64,000 bases of DNA from positions 1-64,000 of the forward strand of contig JAFXCV010000045.1 in assembly GCA_017521325.1 (NCBI GenBank), in the 5' to 3' direction. Every line of letters begins with the position of its first letter. The first letter of the stretch is position 1. Made by a program: the position numbers and the translations under genes. The notes below the pieces were generated by a model. It saw only the letters and a list, made by a program, of their open reading frames with translations. It did no database searches and was not told where the DNA came from. Shown piece by piece: positions 57,079 to 64,000 of this stretch. Source of the stretch: Oscillospiraceae bacterium (GTDB taxonomy: Bacteria > Bacillota > Clostridia > Oscillospirales > Ruminococcaceae).

Positions 57079-57107
57079 TTGACAAAAATATAACGATGTG
57101 CTACAAT
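57079..57107 (+). promoter_or_regulatory. Promoter of adhE
   Basis: TTGACA, a 17-base spacer and TACAAT. The 74-base untranslated leader ends in ATGGAGAGG. Confidence 0.88.
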
Positions 57108-57180
57108 GATAGTAGGGAAGCAGAAATCTTCCCCATGACAACGACGATTCCTGAAAGTTTTTAGAATGGAGAGGAAAACT

Positions 57181-59799
57181 ATGAAAGATGCAAATGCAAC
57201 TGCCGGAACAGTGGCTTTGGTAGACAACGTGGACGCACTGATGAACAAGATTCAAGAAGTTCGTGCGGCACAGGCAAAATTTGCGACCTACACACAGGAG
57301 CAGGTAGACAAGATTTTCAGAGCTGCTGCACTTGCTGCAAACCATGCAAGAATTCCGCTTGCCAAGATGGCAGTGGAAGAAACCGGCATGGGTGTTGTAG
57401 AGGATAAGGTTATCAAGAACAATTATGCATCCGAATATATTTATAACGCATTCAAGAACACCAAGACCTGCGGTGTGATTGAGGAGGATAAGGTGTTCGG
57501 TACCATTACCATCGCAGAGCCCATCGGCGTGGTAGCTGCGGTTATCCCGACCACCAACCCCACATCTACGGCAATTTTTAAGTGCCTGATTTCTCTGAAA
57601 ACCAGAAACGGTATCATTATCAGTCCCCATCCGAGAGCAAAGAAATCCACCATTGAGGCTGCAAGAATCGTTCTGGAGGCTGCTGTCAAGGCAGGCGCTC
57701 CCGAGGGCATTATCGGCTGGATCGACGTTCCTTCTCTGGAAATGACCAATACCGTCATGAAGGAATCCGATATCATCCTTGCAACAGGCGGCCCCGGCAT
57801 GGTAAAGGCTGCCTATTCCAGCGGCAAGCCCGCACTGGGCGTGGGCGCAGGCAATACTCCTGCCATTATCGACAAGAGTGCGGACATCCGGCTTGCAGTC
57901 AACTCCATCATCCACTCCAAGACCTTTGACAACGGTATGATCTGCGCATCTGAGCAGTCTGTGATCGTTGACAAGAGCATTTATAAGGAAGTCAAGAAGG
58001 AGTTTGTCAAGAGAGGCTGCTATTTCCTGACTGAAAAGGAAACCGAAAAGGTTCGCAAGACCATCATTATCAACGGTGCGCTCAATGCGAAGATTGTTGG
58101 TCAGCCTGCCGCTAAAATTGCGGAGCTTGCAGGTGTAAAGGTGGATCCCGACACAAAGATCATCATTGGTGAGGTGACCAATGTTTCCATTGATGAGGAG
58201 TTTGCACATGAAAAGCTCTCTCCCGTACTTGCAATGTATAAGTCCGACAGCTTCTCCGATGCCATCGAAATGGCAGACAGACTCGTACAGGACGGCGGCT
58301 ACGGCCACACTTCCTCCCTGTATGTGGATGCTGTGCATGAGCGTGAGAAGATCGACGCATTCGGCGCAAGAATGAAAACCTGCCGTATTCTCGTAAATAC
58401 TCCGTCCTCCCACGGCGGTATCGGCGATCTGTACAACTTCAATCTCGCTCCTTCCCTGACACTTGGCTGCGGTTCCTGGGGCGGCAACTCCGTATCCGAA
58501 AACGTGGGCGTCAAGCACCTGATCAATATCAAGACTGTCGCAGAGAGGAGAGAGAATATGCTGTGGTTCAGAACCCCCCAGAAGGTATACTTCAAGAAGG
58601 GCTGCCTGCCGGTTGCACTCGACGAACTCAAGAACGTTATGGGCAAGAAGCGTGTATTCCTCGTAACCGACAGCTTCCTGTATAAGAATGGTTATACCAA
58701 GTGTGTGACCGATAAGCTTGATGAAATGAACATTGCCTACACCGTATTCTCCGATGTAGAGCCGGATCCGACGCTGATTTCTGCACAGAAGGGCGCAGAG
58801 GCAATGACAAAGTTCGAACCCGACTGCATTATTGCACTCGGCGGCGGTTCCGCAATGGACGCTGCAAAGATCATGTGGGTACTCTACGAGCATCCCGATG
58901 CAGACTTCCTGGATATGGCAATGCGCTTCATCGACATCCGCAAGAGAATCTACACATTCCCGAAGATGGGTGAGAAGGCATATTTCATTGCCATCCCCAC
59001 ATCCTCCGGTACGGGTTCCGAGGTAACACCGTTTGCGGTAATTACCGATCAGGAAACCGGCATCAAGTATCCGCTTGCAGACTATGAGCTGCTCCCGAAT
59101 ATGGCAATCATTGACACGGATCTCATGATGAGTGCTCCGAAGGGACTGACCTCCGCATCCGGTATCGACGCACTGACACATGCACTTGAAGCATATGCAT
59201 CCGTCATGGCAACCGATTATACTGACGGTCTTGCGCTCAAGGCAATGAAGAATATCTTCACATATCTGCCGACAGCATACGAAAACGGCGATGATCCGAT
59301 TGCCCGTGAGAAGATGGCAAACGCTTCCACTATGGCAGGTATGGCATTTGCAAATGCATTCCTCGGCGTGTGCCATTCCATGGCGCATAAGCTTGGTGCA
59401 TACCACCACTTGCCGCACGGCGTTGCCAATGCACTGCTGATCAATGAGGTCATGAAGTTCAACATTGCAGAAGCACCCAGAAAGATGGGTACCTTCTCCC
59501 AGTATCAGTATCCGCAGGCACTGGAGCGTTACGCAGAATGCGCAAGATTTGTAGGCGTTTCCGGCAAGAATGATATGGAAGTATTTGAGAAGTTCCTTGA
59601 AAAGATCGACGAGCTGAAGGCTGCGGTCGGCATCAAGAAGAGCATCAAGGACTATGGCATCGAGGAATCCGCATTCCTCGAAACACTTGACGAGATGGTA
59701 GAGCAGGCATTTGACGACCAGTGTACAGGTGCAAATCCGAGATATCCGCTGATGAGCGAGATCAAGGAAATGTATCTGAAGGCATATTACGGCAACTGA
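57181..59799 (+). CDS. adhE: Bifunctional aldehyde-alcohol dehydrogenase
   Basis: 872 residues from the ATG after GGAGAGGAAAACT; an ATG five codons earlier lies in that site. The N-terminal acetaldehyde dehydrogenase (about 1-445) has Cys255 in NGMICASEQ and VGAGNTPA. The C-terminal iron-dependent alcohol dehydrogenase (about 455-872) has IALGGGSAMDAAKIM, GTGSEVTPFAVITD and the His ligands in HSMAHKLGAYHHLPHG. It reduces acetyl-CoA to ethanol and recycles NADH in fermentation, often as long spirosome filaments. Confidence 0.96.
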   Translation: MKDANATAGTVALVDNVDALMNKIQEVRAAQAKFATYTQEQVDKIFRAAALAANHARIPLAKMAVEETGMGVVEDKVIKNNYASEYIYNAFKNTKTCGVIEEDKVFGTITIAEPIGVVAAVIPTTNPTSTAIFKCLISLKTRNGIIISPHPRAKKSTIEAARIVLEAAVKAGAPEGIIGWIDVPSLEMTNTVMKESDIILATGGPGMVKAAYSSGKPALGVGAGNTPAIIDKSADIRLAVNSIIHSKTFDNGMICASEQSVIVDKSIYKEVKKEFVKRGCYFLTEKETEKVRKTIIINGALNAKIVGQPAAKIAELAGVKVDPDTKIIIGEVTNVSIDEEFAHEKLSPVLAMYKSDSFSDAIEMADRLVQDGGYGHTSSLYVDAVHEREKIDAFGARMKTCRILVNTPSSHGGIGDLYNFNLAPSLTLGCGSWGGNSVSENVGVKHLINIKTVAERRENMLWFRTPQKVYFKKGCLPVALDELKNVMGKKRVFLVTDSFLYKNGYTKCVTDKLDEMNIAYTVFSDVEPDPTLISAQKGAEAMTKFEPDCIIALGGGSAMDAAKIMWVLYEHPDADFLDMAMRFIDIRKRIYTFPKMGEKAYFIAIPTSSGTGSEVTPFAVITDQETGIKYPLADYELLPNMAIIDTDLMMSAPKGLTSASGIDALTHALEAYASVMATDYTDGLALKAMKNIFTYLPTAYENGDDPIAREKMANASTMAGMAFANAFLGVCHSMAHKLGAYHHLPHGVANALLINEVMKFNIAEAPRKMGTFSQYQYPQALERYAECARFVGVSGKNDMEVFEKFLEKIDELKAAVGIKKSIKDYGIEESAFLETLDEMVEQAFDDQCTGANPRYPLMSEIKEMYLKAYYGN

Positions 59800-59821
59800 T
59801 AACAGGAAGGAGGACTGCATC

Positions 59822-60562
59822 ATGGAAATACTTGCACAGCGTGCGACAAAGGTCGTATTCCGTGAAGGAAATTACGCAATTAAGGAATTCAACGAAAACT
59901 ATTCCAAGGCAGACGTGCTCAACGAAGCACTCAATCAGGCGAGAGTAGAGGAAACGGGGCTGCCGATTCCGAAGCTCATCGAGGTCAAGAAGATTGATAA
60001 CAAGTGGGCGATCATCATGGAGTATGTGGAGGGCAAGACCATCGCACAGCTCATCGAGGAGCATCCCGAAAAGGAAGATGAGTACCTCGAAAAGTTTGTT
60101 GACGTACAGCTTTCCATCCATCAGCAGCGTGCGCCTCTGCTCAACAAGCTCAAGGATAAGATGAACCGCAAGATCTCCGAAACCGAGCTTGACGCAACCA
60201 CACGTTATGATCTGCATACCCGTCTTGAGGGCATGCCCAAGCATAACAAGGTGTGCCATGGTGACCTCGGACTTTCCGATGTGATCATCACTGAAAAGGG
60301 CGAAGCATTCATCATTGACTGGGCACATGCCACACAGGGAAATGCCGCTGCCGACGCAGCACGTTCCTACCTTAAGCTTTGTCTTGAGGGCAAGGGGGAA
60401 ATGGCAAGCAAGTACCTCAAGCTGTTCTGCAAAAAGAGCGATACCGCAAAGCAGTATGTGCAGAAGTGGATGCCCATCGTTGCGGCTTCCCAGACTGTGA
60501 AGGGCAAGGCAGAAGAACGTGAGCTTCTCCTGAGCTGGGTAAGCGTTGTGGATTACGAATAA
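59822..60562 (+). CDS. Aminoglycoside-phosphotransferase-fold kinase, TIGR02172-like
   Basis: 246 residues. The APH fold shows a Lys in NYAIKEFN, the hinge IIMEYVEGKTI, the catalytic loop CHGDLGLSDVII (Asp148) and the metal loop IIDWAHA. In the family the loop usually reads HGD-x4-N; here position 153 is Asp, not Asn. TIGR02172-type members are paralogous proteins of fibre degraders and clostridia with unknown substrate. It starts 22 bases after adhE, behind GGAAGGAGG, so the two are probably one operon. An antibiotic resistance role is not supported. Confidence 0.75.
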   Translation: MEILAQRATKVVFREGNYAIKEFNENYSKADVLNEALNQARVEETGLPIPKLIEVKKIDNKWAIIMEYVEGKTIAQLIEEHPEKEDEYLEKFVDVQLSIHQQRAPLLNKLKDKMNRKISETELDATTRYDLHTRLEGMPKHNKVCHGDLGLSDVIITEKGEAFIIDWAHATQGNAAADAARSYLKLCLEGKGEMASKYLKLFCKKSDTAKQYVQKWMPIVAASQTVKGKAEERELLLSWVSVVDYE

Positions 60563-60569
60563 ACAAATT

Positions 60570-60637
60570 GCTCCCGATCATTCGATCGGGAGCTTTTGCT
60601 TGCAAAAAGAATCCCCACCTCTCGGTGGGGATTTTCG
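60570..60637. terminator. Two tandem terminators between convergent genes
   Basis: GCTCCCGATC/GATCGGGAGC with TTTT (60570-60597) ends the plus-strand operon. AATCCCCACC/GGTGGGGATT (60610-60633) has TTTT on both strands and also ends the minus-strand cellulase gene. Confidence 0.88.
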
Positions 60638-60638
60638 T

Positions 60639-63461
60639 TTATTGATTGCTGTTATCCTTGTTGTTCTTGCCACCTCTGAGCATCTTGATCACCTGATACG
60701 CAAAGATTTCCAGAGAAATCAGCGCTGCAAGGCAGATGCCGAGGATCCACGGCAGGGAAAGACCGGACTTTCCATCGGAATCCTTCTCGTCCTCGTCATC
60801 CTTGTCGTTCTTGTCATCCTTTTTGTTGTCCGAGGAATTCTTGTCGTTCTTTGAAATTTCCTCGCCCTTTTCTTCGTCATAGGTCTGCTTGTCGTTGGAA
60901 GTACCGCTGCCGCCGTCATTTGACGCACCGCTGCCCGTGCTTCCTGCAACAATGCCGCCGTTCTGCTCGCAGAGGAAACCCGTCAGCCATGCAAGAGGGG
61001 AGTTCCAGTTGATCGTACATTCATTCACAGACCATGCCTCAATGTGATCCATGTAGCACTTCTGCGGTGCAATTTCGCCCTTCTTCCAGCCGGAGCCACG
61101 CACCCACGGATCCTGCATGCCGGAATTCGGACCGCCGCAGAGTACACCACAGGGAGCCTTCGGGAAATCAGAAGAAATCTGGTTTGACCACCATCTGTGA
61201 TGGGGATATTCAATGCTGTGTGTGCCGTAGCCCGTCACATAGGAGTAGTCCATTGCATTTCTGCCAAGCAGGTAGTCCATCGCACCGACAACGCCGTTGA
61301 GGTAATCAGCATTTTCTGTTTCGTCATAGGCATACGCCATAATAATGGCATTGTCTGCAACAAAGGAGTTCGAACCCCAGATATAACCCTTATCACTGTC
61401 ATTGTAGCTCAGCGTACTTTGACCGTAGGGAAGCCCGTAGCCCTGTTCATTTTCAAGCTCCACGAAATAATCCGCAGCCTTTGTCAGATTGTCCTTGAGC
61501 TTGTCAAAGTCCCCTGAGGAAAGTGCATCCTCATGCAGCAGCATCGTCAGAGAACCAAGGGAAGTTGTGTGTCCCCAGTCAAAGGAACCGACCGTACCCA
61601 CGGATTCGCCGCCTTCCAGAGATGTGTATACGCCAAGGAAGTGCTTGGAATCCTCCATATCCTTGAAGTAGCTCTTATCTCCCGTGGTAGCGTACAGTTC
61701 ACATGCCGCCCAGTAAAATTCGTCCGTTGCATCATCATCGCCATAAGCGCCGCCGCCCACGGATTCGTCAAGGGGAGCGTACATCGACGGATGTTTTTTT
61801 GCAGCCTCGTATGCAGCCTTCGCCGCATCCAGACACTGCTTTGCAAATGCGGAATCATAGTCTTCCCAGAGTCTTGCCGCCTGTGCCGCACACGCTGCAA
61901 GGTTGAGTGTTGCCGCCGTCGTCGGAGGCTTGAGGATTCTCTGCTCCGTATCGTCAGCCGGTGCAACCGCAAGCCCCGTCCACTTGATATCATGAGCCTT
62001 GTGATATGCCATGCCTGCGTAGTCGCCGCTTGGAACGATCATTTTCAGCATCCATTCCATCTCAAATCTTGCTTCATCGAGCAGATCCGGATAGCCGTTA
62101 CTGTTCTCCGGCAGCAGCATTGTACCGTCCTCGTATGCATCCGAAGTTTTCTTCAGTGATGCACGCTCATAGATATTCTGGAGCATCCAAAGGGAAATAC
62201 CACCGTTTACCGTGTATTTTCCGTGGTCGCCCGCATCGTACCAGCCGCCTGTGACATCCTGCGATCCACTGGAACCTGTGTAGCCCCATGTCTGCTCGAC
62301 CGTTGCATTGTCGGATGTGTGACCAGCTGCACGAGCCAGACTTGCCGCATCGCCGGAGGAAATATACTGTGCCTCGATCGGGATTCCGCTTCGGTTCTGG
62401 TAGAAGTAATTCAGTGAATCATACAGAAGATCGGAATAGGTTTCCGTAATGCCGATGCTGAACGGACGGCTCACGGCACCGTTTTCAGCTTCCAGATAGT
62501 AGGTGCCTTCCTTGTCAAAATCGGAAAAATCCAGAATATGTACCGTGTCACCGGAATCTGCATCGCCGCCGAAATATTCGGATTTCCCGTCATAAACGGT
62601 CTTTCCGCTTTCATCCTTAAGATAGAATTTCATGCCGGATTTTTCCGTGCAAAGGAAGGTTGCCTTCTTTGCAAGCTTCGGGAAATAGCCCACCTGATTT
62701 GTGAGAATCTCCGCACGCTGCCAATCCTCTGCGTGAACATAATCGTTGCTGTTGTCCGTCATGTCGATCAGGCAGAGATTGTCAAATTTTAGTTCCGTAC
62801 CGGCAGGGAAGCACACGTTCGGCGTGTACTGACCGTTGCCGCCGAAATGGAATGTCCATTCACCCGTACCATTAACGGAATTCTGGTTTTCACCATTGGA
62901 GCCAAGGTTGAATTCATACGCAAAGGTGTTCCACTGGTTGCCGTTGATGTTCACGCCCTGCCACTGGTGATAATCGCCCCACTGACCGTTTGGCTGTGCA
63001 GATTTCAGGGCATTCTCGATGTCCGCCTGCGTCCAGCTCTCGTTGTAGGTCATGTTCAGCATATTGCCGTTGCTGTGCCAAAGCTCGGCATCATCCCTCG
63101 TCATATCACCGATCTTGGAATACATCCAGCCGGAATTGCTTGCCCATACGCTGTAGGTAAGCCTGTAGGTGTGACCGGAAACGAGCGTGAGATTTCTGTG
63201 ACGGAACTGGCAGTCCCATCTGTCCTCACCGCCGTTGGATACACCGCCGGGGTTGATGACAGAAATGTTGTAGGTTCCGCCGTCAATGGTGAAATCCATT
63301 TTTCCCGTCATCGACTCACAGATATGCCAGGGAAGTCCCGCACCCTCTGCGAAATCCGATTCGCCCAGCAGCTCGCCCGCCATCGCTGACATTGGCAGGG
63401 CATTTGCCAGAACAGTGCATGCCGCAGCGGCACACAAAGCCTTTCTGATTGATTTTTTCAT
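60639..63461 (-). CDS. GH9 cellulase with CBM4-like and Ig-like domains and a C-terminal membrane anchor
   Basis: 940 residues. Signal peptide about 1-28. A CBM4/9-like module (about 32-235) and a CelD_N Ig-like domain (about 250-340, ILTNQVGYFPKLAKKATF) precede the GH9 domain (about 345-830). The latter has the Asp pair in WYDAGDHGKYTVNGG, the HSIEYPHHRWW segment and the acid Glu in VNECTINWNSPLAW. A Gly/Ser/Asn then Lys/Asp linker leads to a hydrophobic helix (about 903-925) and the basic end MLRGGKNNKDNSNQ. There is no dockerin and no LPXTG, so it is held in the membrane by this helix. GATGGAGGAATATT precedes the start. Confidence 0.9.
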   Translation of the reverse strand: MKKSIRKALCAAAACTVLANALPMSAMAGELLGESDFAEGAGLPWHICESMTGKMDFTIDGGTYNISVINPGGVSNGGEDRWDCQFRHRNLTLVSGHTYRLTYSVWASNSGWMYSKIGDMTRDDAELWHSNGNMLNMTYNESWTQADIENALKSAQPNGQWGDYHQWQGVNINGNQWNTFAYEFNLGSNGENQNSVNGTGEWTFHFGGNGQYTPNVCFPAGTELKFDNLCLIDMTDNSNDYVHAEDWQRAEILTNQVGYFPKLAKKATFLCTEKSGMKFYLKDESGKTVYDGKSEYFGGDADSGDTVHILDFSDFDKEGTYYLEAENGAVSRPFSIGITETYSDLLYDSLNYFYQNRSGIPIEAQYISSGDAASLARAAGHTSDNATVEQTWGYTGSSGSQDVTGGWYDAGDHGKYTVNGGISLWMLQNIYERASLKKTSDAYEDGTMLLPENSNGYPDLLDEARFEMEWMLKMIVPSGDYAGMAYHKAHDIKWTGLAVAPADDTEQRILKPPTTAATLNLAACAAQAARLWEDYDSAFAKQCLDAAKAAYEAAKKHPSMYAPLDESVGGGAYGDDDATDEFYWAACELYATTGDKSYFKDMEDSKHFLGVYTSLEGGESVGTVGSFDWGHTTSLGSLTMLLHEDALSSGDFDKLKDNLTKAADYFVELENEQGYGLPYGQSTLSYNDSDKGYIWGSNSFVADNAIIMAYAYDETENADYLNGVVGAMDYLLGRNAMDYSYVTGYGTHSIEYPHHRWWSNQISSDFPKAPCGVLCGGPNSGMQDPWVRGSGWKKGEIAPQKCYMDHIEAWSVNECTINWNSPLAWLTGFLCEQNGGIVAGSTGSGASNDGGSGTSNDKQTYDEEKGEEISKNDKNSSDNKKDDKNDKDDEDEKDSDGKSGLSLPWILGICLAALISLEIFAYQVIKMLRGGKNNKDNSNQ

Positions 63462-63483
63462 AATATTCCTCCATCCTTATGGC

Positions 63484-63526
63484 GCAAAGAAACGTTTTCC
63501 AAAGCGGAAAACGTTCCATGCTTTGC
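63484..63526 (-). promoter_or_regulatory. Palindrome upstream of the GH9 gene (operator or terminator)
   Basis: AACGTTTTCC (63491-63500) and GGAAAACGTT (63506-63515) form a perfect inverted repeat with a five-base spacer, nested in GCAAAG/CTTTGC. It lies about 25-65 bases before the GH9 start. A LacI-type operator, a 5' hairpin, or a weak terminator for the gene upstream are all possible. Confidence 0.5.
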
Positions 63527-63569
63527 TTATATCATCCCTGTATGCAGGGAAAATATCCTATGTGAATAT

Positions 63570-64000
63570 CTATTTTCTGTTTTTCTTTCTTGCAATTTTG
63601 TTTGCGTACATATACCCATCCGCTTCTTCAATCAGCTTCTGCAGATCGTCATCTTTTGTAACATTACGACATAACCAGCCGATGCTTGCCTCTACCTGAT
63701 AGGGCTTGTCGGAACTTGAGTTGTATCTTTCCAGATATTGATGAATGTAGGTGAGATACTGTTCGATCTGTTCATCTGTATAATCCGCACAGCCGATTGC
63801 AACAAATTCATCACCGCCTGTTCTTGCACAGATCTCATCGTTTGCAAAACAGGTGTTGAGTGCATTTGCAAATACGGAGATGGCATTGTCACCCTCTAAA
63901 TGCCCATAATTATCATTGATGATTTTCAAACTATCCAGATCTGCCGCCATGATCAGAAGCTTCTTGTCTGTTTCGGCTGCCTTGTAAAAAAACTCTGTGG
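63570..64000 (-). CDS. GGDEF domain protein, partial (runs off the window)
   Basis: At least 143 residues of the C-terminal part are visible; reading frame continues past the window end (FFYKAAETDKKLLIM), so no start is given. The diguanylate cyclase core includes DLDSLKIINDNYGHLEGD, intact GGDEF in ARTGGDEFVAIG and the end EADGYMYANK. It would make cyclic-di-GMP; sensor domains are expected in the missing part. The first strand reads DLDSLKIIND, typical of active enzymes. Confidence 0.88.
   Translation of the reverse strand, partial: TEFFYKAAETDKKLLIMAADLDSLKIINDNYGHLEGDNAISVFANALNTCFANDEICARTGGDEFVAIGCADYTDEQIEQYLTYIHQYLERYNSSSDKPYQVEASIGWLCRNVTKDDDLQKLIEEADGYMYANKIARKKNRK

Noticed and set aside
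57046..59823. 925-codon open frame on the minus strand opposite adhE
   Set aside because: Antisense shadow of a highly biased gene; Cys/His/Leu-rich translation without domains.
59822..60562. Aminoglycoside resistance gene
   Set aside because: The APH fold is shared by many small-molecule kinases; the loop is off consensus and the context is fermentation, not resistance.

Overview
The window is bacterial chromosome from a Gram-positive, cellulolytic Clostridia species, most likely a Ruminococcus of the R. flavefaciens / R. champanellensis type. The placement rests on three secreted proteins with type-I dockerin modules (GH30-CBM22-dockerin-CE4; leucine-rich repeat-dockerin; FN3-PL1-CBM77-PL9-dockerin), a membrane-anchored GH9 cellulase, Gram-positive ribosome binding sites and promoters, a PyrR-attenuated pyr operon, the L21-Prp-L27 cluster and a Firmicutes-type glgBCDA operon. 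The species call is inference from protein architecture. I see no rRNA, CRISPR array, prophage or intact insertion sequence. There is one tRNA (Leu-CAA).

Layout. 1-8 kb: a lipoprotein esterase, a tiny membrane protein followed by a gene-poor, possibly degenerate stretch, then a response regulator, histidine kinase, ABC ATPase and FtsX-type permease operon. 8-16.4 kb: a cysteine-synthase-like enzyme, a large sensor-regulator (sugar-binding fold, GAF-like, degenerate GGDEF, AraC DNA-binding domain) divergent from a xylan-degrading GH30/CE4 enzyme, then an LRR-dockerin protein. 16.4-23 kb: cyclophilin, an AAA+ ATPase, and the housekeeping cluster rplU-prp-rpmA-obgE-mrnC-yebC-abrB and tRNA-Leu. 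23-34 kb: a DUF4317 protein, an AT-rich acetyltransferase, and the pyrR-pyrC-pyrF-carA-carB-pyrK-pyrD operon behind a PyrR attenuator; pyrB and pyrE are not here. 34-43 kb: intramembrane protease, ruvX, a small minus-strand gene, trmL, degV, two flavoproteins, rsmA and a SpoIIE-like phosphatase. 43-50 kb: glgB-glgC-glgD-glgA, then reverse rubrerythrin and PerR on the minus strand. 50-64 kb: the pectate lyase, an acetyltransferase, a small XRE regulator, cardiolipin synthase, adhE, an APH-fold kinase, the GH9 cellulase and a partial GGDEF protein that runs off the window.

The genes fit a plant-fibre specialist: xylan, pectin and cellulose are attacked outside the cell, carbon is stored as glycogen and fermented through AdhE. 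The most notable observation is that CarA, the glutaminase subunit of carbamoyl phosphate synthetase, lacks both the nucleophilic Cys and the catalytic Glu of its triad. That predicts an ammonia-dependent enzyme, which would suit an organism living on ammonia. Other points worth a look are the four-part sugar-sensor regulator next to the xylanase, the cellulase with a C-terminal membrane anchor, a G-quadruplex/hairpin element, a 53-bp tandem repeat, an 18/20 motif shared by the glgB and pectate-lyase upstream regions, and a 57-residue gene missed by a 60-residue cutoff.
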